Positions 1-7,215 of a stretch of 17,945 bases of DNA are shown here, piece by piece. Positions within the stretch are counted from its first letter, which is position 1. Each line of letters opens with the position of its first letter. The DNA comes from Planctomycetota bacterium (GTDB lineage Bacteria; Planctomycetota; Planctomycetia; Pirellulales; Pirellulaceae), in assembly GCA_029259935.1 (NCBI GenBank), contig JAJDEH010000212.1, positions 1 to 17,945 of the forward strand, in the 5' to 3' direction. The notes beneath the pieces are model-generated. The model had not been told where the DNA came from. It made no database searches and saw only the letters and a list, made by a program, of their open reading frames with translations. Made by a program: the position numbers and the translations under genes.

Positions 1-654
1 GGGATCTGCTTTTGCATCGACTTGGACCCGCGGTGGGTGGTCAAGCTCATCAAAAAGGGTTGGATGGAGCACCTCGAAGCCTATAAAGACCATTGCGTCG
101 ACCAGGCGATTACGGTACTCACGGCGGGTCACGACGTGAAGTGCCTGTTCGCCACGCCCAAACTGCTCGACTCGCTGGCGCTGAAACTGGAAGAACAGGG
201 CTCCAGCATCAAGGACATTGGTATCACCGGAATCTTTTCCGGCGGCACCGAGTTCACGCCGCAATGGACGCGCTATTGCGTCGAAGAATTGTTCGGCGGA
301 CCGGCGGAGCAAAGCGGCGTCTACATGACACCTACCTACGGCAACACGCTGATGGGCTTGGCGTGCAGCAAGCCGGTTACCGCGGCCGAGGATTACAAGA
401 TCAGTTACTACGCCCCGCAGCCACGAGCCACCACGGAAGTCGTGACGTTCGACGACCCCAACACGGTGGTCGGCTATGGCGAGACAGGCCGCGTGAAACT
501 GACCACGCTGACTAACGAGTTCTTCGTGCCGGGTTTCCTCGAACGGGATGAAGGCGAACGAGAAAAACCGTATGAACAATACCCCTGGGACGGCGTCAGC
601 GGCGTGCGGCCCTTCCACGAACTGGCTTCCGCCACGACGGTGGGTGTTTATTGA
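1..654 (+). CDS. Phenylacetate-CoA ligase/EhpF-like adenylating enzyme, 3' part
   Basis: This is the C-terminal 217 residues of an ANL-superfamily enzyme; the 5' end lies outside the window and the frame is open from base 1. Visible family marks are the adenine-binding segment YMTPTYGNTLMG (about residues 106-117 of the fragment), the conserved YGETGRVKLTTLT block, and a C-terminal WDGVSGVRPF stretch. Such enzymes activate a carboxylate as acyl-AMP and often pass it to CoA. EhpF, from phenazine tailoring in Pantoea, and LuxE are relatives that hand the activated acyl to a partner reductase. The next genes encode an aldehyde dehydrogenase-fold reductase and an iron alcohol dehydrogenase, so a carboxylate-reduction role is inferred. 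The usual family length is about 350-450 residues. The substrate cannot be read from the sequence. Family assignment is fairly sure; the exact reaction is not. Confidence 0.75.
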   Translation, partial: GICFCIDLDPRWVVKLIKKGWMEHLEAYKDHCVDQAITVLTAGHDVKCLFATPKLLDSLALKLEEQGSSIKDIGITGIFSGGTEFTPQWTRYCVEELFGGPAEQSGVYMTPTYGNTLMGLACSKPVTAAEDYKISYYAPQPRATTEVVTFDDPNTVVGYGETGRVKLTTLTNEFFVPGFLERDEGEREKPYEQYPWDGVSGVRPFHELASATTVGVY

Positions 655-659
655 TAAGG

Positions 660-682
660 GAGGCGCGCGGCAAGCCCGCCTC
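660..682 (+). terminator. Hairpin after the ligase gene (weak terminator candidate)
   Basis: GAGGCG (660-665) is complementary to CGCCTC (677-682), with an 11-base spacer that itself contains GGCAAGCC. It begins five bases after the stop codon and is followed by GTTTCGG rather than a real T-tract. It could attenuate or partly terminate transcription before the aldehyde dehydrogenase gene, or simply be a GC-rich mRNA structure. Confidence 0.3.
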
Positions 683-754
683 GTTTCGGATTTGAGATTT
701 CGCGATTGATTGTTAACAGGCACACGCCAGTCGCGTGCCCCACGGAGAAAAGTT

Positions 755-2194
755 GTGCTCAATATTCCTGTGATGCGTTGGGGCCAGCCGTACGAATCCC
801 TCGAGGTCGCCGAGGTTTTGCATTTCGCAACGGGCGAACCGATCGCCAAAGTCAGCCAAGCGAACGACGGCATCATTCGCCGCGACATGCGGCAAGCCCA
901 TAAGGCACGCGGCATCTTGCGCGAGTTCTCGATTCCCGAATTGATCGAAAAGCTCAAGGTGGCGGCCGACATCTACGAAAGCGGAACCGTGCCGCTGGGC
1001 GATGGAACGCAGTCGCCCGACGACTTTGTTCACCAGCAATCGGCCAGCACCGGCCTCCCCGAGCATATGTGCCGGGCCAACATGGGCAAAAACTCGTTCG
1101 TGCTGAAGAACATGGACAAGATTCTGGATTGCCTGACGCGCGGCCTGCCGCTGGAAATCTTGTCGCGCGGCTGGGGTCTGGAAAGCCGGGGCGTGGTGGT
1201 CAGCTATCAAGCCCAATCGCCGGTCTTGGCCGCCGTCTTGCCATCGAACTCGCCCGGCGTTCACACGTTATGGCTGCCGGTTATTCCCTTACAGTTTGGC
1301 CTGGTTTTGAAGCCCGGCCCTCAAGAACCGTGGACACCTTACCGCATGATTTCGGCGTTCATCGAAGCCGGCGTACCGAAGGAGGTCTTTTCCCTCTATC
1401 CGGGCGAAGCCGCCGCGGGCGCTGCCGTGCTGGCGGCCTGTGACCGGTCGATGATCTTTGGCGGCACGCCGACGGTCGAACGCTACCAAGGCAATCCCAA
1501 AGTCCAAGCTCACGGTCCCGGATTTTCCAAGATCCTGTTGGCCGACGACGTGGTCGACGACTGGGAAAAGTACATCGATCTGATTGCCGAAAGCATTTAC
1601 ATCAACAGTGGCCGCGGTTGCATCAACTGTTCGGGCGTCTGGGCGTCGCGGCACACCAAGGAAATCGCCCAAGCACTGGCCGAGCGACTGGGTCCCATCG
1701 AGGCGTTGCCGCCCAGCGATCCCAATGCCGGACTAGCGGCTTTCACGGTTGAAGGCATGGGCAAGGCCGTTTGGGGAATGATCGAACAAGACCTCAAGGA
1801 AGACGGCGTCACCGATTTGACCAGCCAATTCGGCGAACGTTTGATCGAAAAAGAGCGGTGTTCGTATTTGCGTCCGATGATTGTGCATTGCCAATCGCCG
1901 GAAAATGAGATCGCCAAGAAGGAATACATGTTCCCCTTCAGCACGGTCGTGGAGTGCCCCGAGGAACAGATGCTGGCTAAGATCGGCCCCACCTTGGTCG
2001 GTACGCTGATTACCGAGAAACAAAACTTGATCGATGCCGCCACCGACGCGACGCACATCGACCGCTTGAACATTGGCGCCATTCCCACCACCAAGCTGAA
2101 CTGGCTGCAGCCGCATGAAGGAAGCATCATTGATTTTCTGTTCCGGTCCCGCGCCTACCAAGTAACGGACGACAAAATGCCGGCCGCTTCGTAA
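755..2194 (+). CDS. Aldehyde dehydrogenase-fold acyl (CoA/AMP) reductase
   Basis: A protein of 479 residues from the chosen start. The frame is open back to TTG 710, but GTG 755 is preceded by GGAGA (744-748) at six bases; ATG 773 is the next option. The aldehyde dehydrogenase superfamily is seen in the NAD(P)-binding part (VLAAVLPSNSPGVHTLW, then VLKPGPQEPWTP) and in the active-site block NSGRGCINCSG. There the cysteine at about residue 289 matches the catalytic Cys, with a second Cys three residues on. The usual ELGGK general-base motif is replaced by HGPGFSK. That fits acyl-thioester-reducing members (LuxC/EhpG type) better than ordinary NAD-dependent aldehyde oxidation. With the ligase upstream and the alcohol dehydrogenase downstream, the likely role is reducing an activated acyl group to an aldehyde. 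The superfamily is certain; reaction direction and substrate are inferred. Confidence 0.82.
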   Translation: MLNIPVMRWGQPYESLEVAEVLHFATGEPIAKVSQANDGIIRRDMRQAHKARGILREFSIPELIEKLKVAADIYESGTVPLGDGTQSPDDFVHQQSASTGLPEHMCRANMGKNSFVLKNMDKILDCLTRGLPLEILSRGWGLESRGVVVSYQAQSPVLAAVLPSNSPGVHTLWLPVIPLQFGLVLKPGPQEPWTPYRMISAFIEAGVPKEVFSLYPGEAAAGAAVLAACDRSMIFGGTPTVERYQGNPKVQAHGPGFSKILLADDVVDDWEKYIDLIAESIYINSGRGCINCSGVWASRHTKEIAQALAERLGPIEALPPSDPNAGLAAFTVEGMGKAVWGMIEQDLKEDGVTDLTSQFGERLIEKERCSYLRPMIVHCQSPENEIAKKEYMFPFSTVVECPEEQMLAKIGPTLVGTLITEKQNLIDAATDATHIDRLNIGAIPTTKLNWLQPHEGSIIDFLFRSRAYQVTDDKMPAAS

Positions 2195-2323
2195 CGTCGC
2201 GGCGTCGTCAAGCGGGGCGGCACACAGCGACGAACGAATGATGGCTCGGTCATCGTGTTACCCATTGCGGGCGGGCCCTTGGCGATCCTCTTCACTACCG
2301 CAGTTGCTGGTGCCATCATTTTC

Positions 2324-3475
2324 ATGATTCCGTTCGACTTTCAACCGCGAACTCGCATTGTCTTCGGGCCCGATAAGATCGACGCCCTCGGTGAGGTCGC
2401 CTCGGAACTGGGAGTCCGCGGCGCGCTGGTGATCAGCGATCCAGGCGTGGTCAAGGCGGGGCACACCGAGCGGGGCATTCAAAGTCTGAAAAAGGCGGGC
2501 ATTGCTGCTCACTTATTTGACGATGTCCATGAAAATCCAACCACCGACGACATCGATCGCGGTGTCGCGCTGGCCAAGCGGCACGAGCCCGATCTGCTGA
2601 TTGGACTGGGCGGCGGCAGTTCGATGGACTGTGCCAAGGGCATTAACTTCGTCTATTCCAACGGCGGCCAGATGCAGGACTACTGGGGAGTGGGCAAGGC
2701 GCTGCGTGAAATGTTGCCCATGATTGCCGTCCCCACGACCGCCGGAACCGGCAGCGAGACGCAATCATTCGCTCTCATTTCCGACGCCAAGACCAAGGTC
2801 AAAATGGCTTGCGGTGATAAGAAAGCCTCGTGTCGTATCGCTCTGCTGGATCCGAATCTGACGCTGACGCAACCACCCAGCGTCACCGCCTTGACCGGAA
2901 TCGATGCCCTGGCCCACGCTCTGGAAACCTATGTCACCAAGCGCCGCAACGCCGCCTCGCTGGCCTTCAGCCGCGAGGCTTGGCACCTGCTGGCCGGCAA
3001 CTTTGCCCAGGTGCTGGACGATCCTGAAAATCTGGAAGCACGCAGCGGCATGCAACTTGGATCGTGCTTCGGCGGTTTGGCGATCGAAAATTCCATGCTG
3101 GGGGCGGCCCACGCCCTGGCTAATCCGCTCACGCAAACCTATGGAATCATCCACGGCAAGGCGATCGGCCTGATGCTGCCCCATGTCATCCGCTTTAACG
3201 GAGAACTATTTCCGCACTTTTACCTCGAGTTGCTGGAAGCCACCGGGGGCGGCGAGCGATACCCGGATCCGCGTCACGGCGTCGAAGGCCTCGCGGACTT
3301 TGTGGAAGCCCTGGTCGCCAAGGCGGGCTTGCCCAAGATGCTCTCGCAATGCGGGGTCGAACGCGAAAAACTGCCGGAGCTTGCGGCCGCGGCCGCGGAA
3401 CAGTGGACCGGAAAGTTCAACCCCCGCGATGTCACAACCGACGAGTTGTTGGACCTTTATCGCCAGGCTTTCTGA
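2324..3475 (+). CDS. Iron-containing alcohol dehydrogenase (group III)
   Basis: A protein of 383 residues that interconverts an alcohol and an aldehyde with NAD(P). ATG 2324 gives the usual family length. The frame stays open to GTG 2255, but the extra 23 residues are a hydrophobic stretch unlike any family N-terminus, so the longer form is disfavoured. Motifs in order: GLGGGSSMDCAK (dinucleotide-binding GGGSxxDxAK, about residue 94), AVPTTAGTGSE (about 135), and metal ligands Asp194 and His198 in DALAHALETY, then His263 and His277 in the segment ending YGIIHGKAIGLMLPH. The ligand spacing closely matches FucO-type enzymes. All four ligands are present, so it should be active. It sits 129 bases after the reductase gene and would reduce that enzyme's aldehyde product to an alcohol, or work in reverse. 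The substrate is unknown. Confidence 0.9.
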   Translation: MIPFDFQPRTRIVFGPDKIDALGEVASELGVRGALVISDPGVVKAGHTERGIQSLKKAGIAAHLFDDVHENPTTDDIDRGVALAKRHEPDLLIGLGGGSSMDCAKGINFVYSNGGQMQDYWGVGKALREMLPMIAVPTTAGTGSETQSFALISDAKTKVKMACGDKKASCRIALLDPNLTLTQPPSVTALTGIDALAHALETYVTKRRNAASLAFSREAWHLLAGNFAQVLDDPENLEARSGMQLGSCFGGLAIENSMLGAAHALANPLTQTYGIIHGKAIGLMLPHVIRFNGELFPHFYLELLEATGGGERYPDPRHGVEGLADFVEALVAKAGLPKMLSQCGVEREKLPELAAAAAEQWTGKFNPRDVTTDELLDLYRQAF

Positions 3476-3481
3476 TAGAAT
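3473..3481 (+). promoter_or_regulatory. Possible extended -10 element over the alcohol dehydrogenase stop codon
   Basis: TGATAGAAT reads as an extended -10 (TGn plus TAGAAT, one mismatch to TATAAT) and begins on the TGA stop of the alcohol dehydrogenase gene. A TTGGAC sequence at 3449-3454 is a possible -35, but its 21-base spacing is too long. It would lead into the lipoprotein gene about 90 bases on. Only the match to a consensus supports this. Confidence 0.25.
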
Positions 3482-3572
3482 TGAGGAATGTCGTGGTTCG
3501 CTCCGCGAACCAAACGCGATAATCGCGGACCTCACTGACCACCCAAAAAACGAGACTTCGGAGAAGATGCAA

Positions 3573-4853
3573 ATGACCCGCACTTTCACCGCGATTCATC
3601 AACTGGCCAGCGCCGGCTTCGTCGTGTCTCTTTGTCTGATCGCCGGTTGCGGTCCTCATACATCGTCGTCCACTGGCGTACTGGCCTCCACCGCCAATGC
3701 CAAGGCCGGCAAGACCGAAAAGTCGTCCGCTTCCAGCAATATGCCGCAAACGTCGTGGCCCATTTTTCGCGGCGACTCGAAAGCCACCGGCGTCTCGTCG
3801 AGTCATTTGCCTAAGAAACTCTCGCTGCTGTGGAAGTATGAAGTCGAGGGTGGCGCTTTCGATGCAACTCCGGCAATCGTCGACGGCGTGGTCTACATCG
3901 GGGACGCCGACGGCGCGATGTTCGCCCTCAATCTTTCCAACGGCAAGGAAAAGTGGAAATACAATTTCAGCGATAAGAAGTGGATCTTCGCCGAAGACGG
4001 TTTGAAATGGGAAAAGGACGAAACCGAGATCAGCGGCTTTATCGCCGGGCCGGGCGTAAAAGACGGCATGGTTTATGTGGGCGATATCTTCGGCAGGTTT
4101 TTCTGCCTGGACGCTGAAAAGGGCGAGCCGATATGGGGTCATGGCGAGACCGCCGAGATCGACGCCGGCGCGAATTTTTACAAAGGCAACATTCTCTTTG
4201 GTACGCAAGACGCGACGCTCTACTGTCTCGACGCCAAGACCGGCAAGTTGATTTGGCAGCATGCAATCCAAGATCAGATTCGCTGCTCGCCCACGATCGT
4301 CGAGGATCGCACATTTGTCGCTGGTTGCGATTCGCAATTGCACATCATCGATTTGATAAAAGGCGACGCGCTCGACAGTGTTCCCATCGATTCACCCACG
4401 ATGGTGACCCCCGCCGTGTTCGGCGACTACGTTTACTTTGGCACGGAAGCGGGCGCGTTGTTCTGCGTGAACTGGCGAGAAGCCAAGGTGAAATGGACCT
4501 ACACCGACGAAGCCCGCAGCCAATCATTCCGCAGTTCGCCGGCGGTGACGAAGGACCATGTCGTCTTTGGCGGACGAACGAAGCGGCTTTACGCGATCGA
4601 TCCGACAAGCGGCGAAGAGCAATGGAAATTCACGGCCAAGGGCGGCATCGATTCATCGCCCGTGATCGTGGGCGACCGAGTCTTCGTCGGTTCGTCGGAT
4701 GGCCGAGTCTATGGGCTGAACTTGAAGTCGGGCGAGAAGGTTTGGGAATACGAAGCGGGTGGCGGTTTCGCCGGTTCGCCCGCCGTGGCCGAAGGACGGT
4801 TGGTAATCGCCAGTGACCGCGGCGTCGTGTATTGCTTTGGTGAGAAGAAGTAG
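3573..4853 (+). CDS. PQQ-repeat beta-propeller lipoprotein (BamB-like fold)
   Basis: A protein of 426 residues with a type II signal peptide: a hydrophobic stretch ends in the lipobox LIAGC, with the lipid-accepting Cys at residue 26. ATG 3573 is preferred because GGAGA (3560-3564) lies eight bases upstream; ATG 3567 is too close, and the frame open back to 3183 overlaps the alcohol dehydrogenase gene. After a Ser/Thr/Lys-rich linker (about residues 30-60) come repeated blades ending in G-x-x-x-W: GKEKWKY, GEPIWGH, GKLIWQH, AKVKWTY, GEEQWKF and GEKVWEY, each followed by V-x-x-x-x-G-D/S-x-D/G. This is a seven- or eight-bladed propeller built of PQQ-like repeats. Such proteins usually scaffold outer-membrane or periplasmic partners and most do not bind PQQ. 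No dehydrogenase active-site residues are evident. It is expected in the periplasm, lipid-anchored. A link to the upstream redox genes is unproven. Confidence 0.85.
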   Translation: MTRTFTAIHQLASAGFVVSLCLIAGCGPHTSSSTGVLASTANAKAGKTEKSSASSNMPQTSWPIFRGDSKATGVSSSHLPKKLSLLWKYEVEGGAFDATPAIVDGVVYIGDADGAMFALNLSNGKEKWKYNFSDKKWIFAEDGLKWEKDETEISGFIAGPGVKDGMVYVGDIFGRFFCLDAEKGEPIWGHGETAEIDAGANFYKGNILFGTQDATLYCLDAKTGKLIWQHAIQDQIRCSPTIVEDRTFVAGCDSQLHIIDLIKGDALDSVPIDSPTMVTPAVFGDYVYFGTEAGALFCVNWREAKVKWTYTDEARSQSFRSSPAVTKDHVVFGGRTKRLYAIDPTSGEEQWKFTAKGGIDSSPVIVGDRVFVGSSDGRVYGLNLKSGEKVWEYEAGGGFAGSPAVAEGRLVIASDRGVVYCFGEKK

Positions 4854-4877
4854 TCAATCAGAAGGCGGAACAATTCC

Positions 4878-5432
4878 ATGTCCGTTGCCGAAAGCAAACT
4901 CGTCACCATCGAGCAATACGCCCAGCGACCCGCTGACGGCCCGCCGACTGAACTTGTACAAGGCAAGGTGGTGGAAATGAATCTACCTACTCCCCGTCAC
5001 GGTCAAGTGTGTTTCAATGCAAGTCACATTATTGGTGTCTTTGTGAAGGAGATGGATCTTGGACACCTGACCATCAATGATTCCGCGATCATCACGACTC
5101 GCGATCCGGATTCGGTTCGCGGCGCGGACGTGGCGTATTACAGTTACAGCCGGCTCCCCAAGGGTCCCATACCAGCCGGGTACCTTGATCCCGTTCCCGA
5201 ATTAGTCTTCGAAGTACTTTCCGACGACGACCGTTGGCCGCGAGTGTTAGCGAAGGTCGCCGAGTATCTCAATGCGGAGGTGATCGTGGTCTGTGTGCTT
5301 AATCCCCGCCAACAAACGGCACGATTGTTCGACGCAAACGGGCGCGACGAAATTCTGAACGCCGATCAAGACCTTGCCTTTCCAGAAATCTTGCCCGGCT
5401 TTCAAGCTCCCGTGGCGAGATTCTTTGAATAG
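4878..5432 (+). CDS. Uma2 family (DUF820) endonuclease-like protein
   Basis: A protein of 184 residues matching the Uma2 family of PD-(D/E)xK-fold putative restriction endonucleases. Signs in order: TELVQGKVVEM (E25, standing for the usual yELidG start), PRHGQV (H41), RGADVAYY (D84, where most members read RPDVA), PELVFEVLSDDDR (E112), and AKVAEYLNAEV (K126). The Asp/Glu/Lys set is complete, but the proline before the Asp is missing, and the WVVDP motif reads CVLNP. The gene starts 25 bases after the lipoprotein gene, with an AAGGCGG-like ribosome site. Uma2 genes are numerous in planctomycetes and cyanobacteria, often lie between unrelated genes, and their role is unknown. The bases near 5000-5050 are poorer in GC than the neighbours, which hints at separate acquisition. 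Family is sure; activity is not. Confidence 0.85.
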   Translation: MSVAESKLVTIEQYAQRPADGPPTELVQGKVVEMNLPTPRHGQVCFNASHIIGVFVKEMDLGHLTINDSAIITTRDPDSVRGADVAYYSYSRLPKGPIPAGYLDPVPELVFEVLSDDDRWPRVLAKVAEYLNAEVIVVCVLNPRQQTARLFDANGRDEILNADQDLAFPEILPGFQAPVARFFE

Positions 5433-5447
5433 ATTGCGAGCAGTTCC

Positions 5448-6755
5448 ATGGCAACCGAGACAACCAAAACCGAAGTCGGCAGTTATTTCATCTCGAACTA
5501 TCCGCCCTTCTCGCAATGGTCGCGCGAGCAGTTGCCGGAGATCGAAACTGCATTGAACTCGCCGCCGCGCGAGGTGCCGCTGGGGCTGTATTTGCACATT
5601 CCGTTTTGCCGCAAGCGGTGCAAGTTTTGTTACTTCAAAGTATTCACCGACAACAAAGCCAGCGATATCGAGCTTTATGTTCAAGCACTATCCCGCGAAA
5701 TCGAACTGGTCAGCCAACTGCCGGTCATGGGCGGGCGGCCGTTTCGATTTGTCTATTTTGGCGGCGGCACGCCTTCGTTTCTCAGCGGCAAGCAGTTGAC
5801 GTCGCTCGTGGATCGCTTGCGGAATAGCGTGAATTGGGATCACGCCGAGGAAGTGACGTTCGAGTGCGAACCGGGCACGCTGTCGGAACCGAAAGTAAAG
5901 ACAATCAAGGAACTGGGCGTGACTAGGCTCAGCCTGGGTGTCGAGAACTTCAGCGACGAAGTACTCAGCGAAAACGGCCGCGCTCATCAATCGCCGGAAG
6001 TTTTTCGCTCTTGGGACTGGATCACGGCCGCACAGTTCGACAATGTCAACATCGACCTGATCTCGGGCATGGTCGGCGAAACGTGGGACAATTGGAAAGA
6101 TTGCATTAAGCAAACGATCCAACTTTCGCCGGACAGTGTCACCATCTACCAAATGGAATTGCCCTTCAATACGGTGTATTCGAAGGACATTTTGGGTAAC
6201 CAAATTGAAACGCCGGTTGCCGATTGGCCCACCAAACGCGAGTGGGTCAACTACGCGTTTGACGAGCTTGCGGCGGTCGGCTATCACGTGTCGAGCGCCT
6301 ACACGATGGTCAAGGACCCGTCGAAGGTGAACTTCAGCTATCGCGATAATCTGTGGAAAGGGTCGGATTTGCTGGCCACGGGGATCGCCAGTTTCGGCCA
6401 CGTTTCGGGCGTCCACTATCAGAACTTGCCCGAATGGAATGACTACATCGATCCGCTGCTGAAGGAAGGCCGTTTGCCGCTGGGGCGCTGCCTGCGGCCG
6501 ACCGAGCATCAGATGTTGATTCGAGAAATGATTCTGCAACTTAAACGGGGCTACCTCGAACGGGACTACTTTCAACAGAAGTACAACACCGACATTGTCG
6601 CCGAATGGAACGCTCAGTGGCAGTCGCACGCCGAGGAAGGAATGCTCACAATCGGCGACGACAGAATCGAGTTGACTCGAAAAGGCTTGCTGCACGCGGA
6701 CGGGCTGCTGCCCGTGTTCTTCGAGGAGCAGCACCAAGGAGTTCGCTACACTTGA
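5448..6755 (+). CDS. HemW/HemN-like radical SAM protein of unknown substrate
   Basis: A protein of 435 residues. HIPFCRKRCKFCYF carries the C-x3-C-x2-C site (Cys54, 58, 61) for the radical SAM 4Fe-4S cluster. YFGGGTPSFL is the SAM-binding GGGTP motif. VTFECEPGTL, TRLSLGVENF and NIDLISGMVGET follow the HemW/HemN order. The final third resembles a HemN C-terminal domain (LWKGSDLLATGIASFGHVSG). It lacks HemN's fourth Cys and has YF in place of HemW's DF after the cluster. It is therefore a member of the coproporphyrinogen oxidase-like family but probably neither HemN nor the HemW heme chaperone. No heme-synthesis gene is nearby. Relatives include heme-degrading enzymes (ChuW/HutW), methyltransferases and cyclopropanases. 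Its stop TGA shares a base with the next ATG (TGATG), which strongly couples it to the H-like protein and then to the iron-sulfur protein, a likely electron donor. Family is sure; function unknown. Confidence 0.85.
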   Translation: MATETTKTEVGSYFISNYPPFSQWSREQLPEIETALNSPPREVPLGLYLHIPFCRKRCKFCYFKVFTDNKASDIELYVQALSREIELVSQLPVMGGRPFRFVYFGGGTPSFLSGKQLTSLVDRLRNSVNWDHAEEVTFECEPGTLSEPKVKTIKELGVTRLSLGVENFSDEVLSENGRAHQSPEVFRSWDWITAAQFDNVNIDLISGMVGETWDNWKDCIKQTIQLSPDSVTIYQMELPFNTVYSKDILGNQIETPVADWPTKREWVNYAFDELAAVGYHVSSAYTMVKDPSKVNFSYRDNLWKGSDLLATGIASFGHVSGVHYQNLPEWNDYIDPLLKEGRLPLGRCLRPTEHQMLIREMILQLKRGYLERDYFQQKYNTDIVAEWNAQWQSHAEEGMLTIGDDRIELTRKGLLHADGLLPVFFEEQHQGVRYT

Positions 6756-7210
6756 TGAGCGACGATCTGGTTTTCATGATGGGCGAGTTTGAAGCCCGCT
6801 TCCCCACGGATCGACTGTACGCCAAAAACCACATGTGGGGGCAGTCGCGTGAAGGCACGCTGCGGTTCGGTTTTGCCGCTTATGCGGTCCGTCTGCTGCA
6901 GGACGTCTATTTCCTCGATTGGACGGTCGATGCGCCGGTCGATCTGCAAGAGCGGCAAGAAATCGGTGCGATTGAGAGCAAGAAGGCGGAAAGCGATCTG
7001 TTCGCTCCGGTCAGCGGCAGGCTGACGGCGTTCAATGACGAGTTGCTTTCCGACCCTTCGGCCATTAACGTGGACAAATACGAACAAGGCTGGCTGTTTG
7101 AAGTCGAGGCGGGCGGCGCGGAACTGTTGACGCCCCAGCAGTACGTCGAGCATTTGGAATCGGTCTGGGAAGTGACCCAGCGAACCATCAAAGGACAGTT
7201 GAACGAGTAA
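6755..7210 (+). CDS. GcvH-like lipoyl-domain protein, stand-alone
   Basis: A protein of 151 residues homologous to the H-protein of glycine cleavage. LYAKNHMWG (about 21-29) matches the start of the H-protein fold; AVRLLQDVYFLDW matches the QLGDIVFVELP region; and IGAIESKKAESDLFAPVSG holds the lipoylation site, with Lys77 at the position of the modified lysine. The NVDKYEQGWLFEVE block near 104-117 completes the fold. Compared with the usual 125-130 residues it has about 18 extra at the N-terminus and about 20 at the C-terminus. No gcvT, gcvP or lipoyl synthase gene is in the window. The start ATG overlaps the radical SAM stop by one base, and the iron-sulfur gene follows after five bases. 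A role as a lipoyl carrier for the radical SAM enzyme's substrate or product, similar in concept to LbpA of the sHdr sulfur-oxidation system, is an inference. An ordinary GcvH away from its partners is the alternative. Confidence 0.82.
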   Translation: MSDDLVFMMGEFEARFPTDRLYAKNHMWGQSREGTLRFGFAAYAVRLLQDVYFLDWTVDAPVDLQERQEIGAIESKKAESDLFAPVSGRLTAFNDELLSDPSAINVDKYEQGWLFEVEAGGAELLTPQQYVEHLESVWEVTQRTIKGQLNE

Positions 7211-7215
7211 CGATC

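Noticed and set aside
2255..2323. Hydrophobic N-terminal leader for the alcohol dehydrogenase from GTG 2255
   Set aside because: Group III alcohol dehydrogenases are soluble and start near the MIPFDFQPRTRIVFG segment. The leader is probably translated upstream sequence.
3183..3572. N-terminal extension of the propeller gene frame
   Set aside because: It overlaps the alcohol dehydrogenase gene, its translation is low-complexity Arg/Ser-rich, and a good signal peptide starts at ATG 3573.
3432..4343. Open frame of 303 codons on the minus strand opposite the propeller lipoprotein
   Set aside because: The plus strand has a signal peptide, lipobox and repeat structure; the minus translation has no domain.
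5688..6737. Open frame of 349 codons on the minus strand across the radical SAM gene
   Set aside because: It is the mirror of a gene with clear radical SAM motifs in GC-rich DNA. The translation has no recognisable motif and is rich in Arg, Gln and His, typical of an antisense shadow.
5448..6755. Calling the radical SAM gene hemW or hemN
   Set aside because: It lacks the HemN fourth cysteine and the HemW DF after the cluster, there are no heme genes nearby, and the coupled lipoyl and ferredoxin genes suggest another role.
6755..7210. Calling the H-like gene gcvH of the glycine-cleavage system
   Set aside because: No gcvT or gcvP is adjacent, the protein is extended at both ends, and it is coupled to a radical SAM gene.
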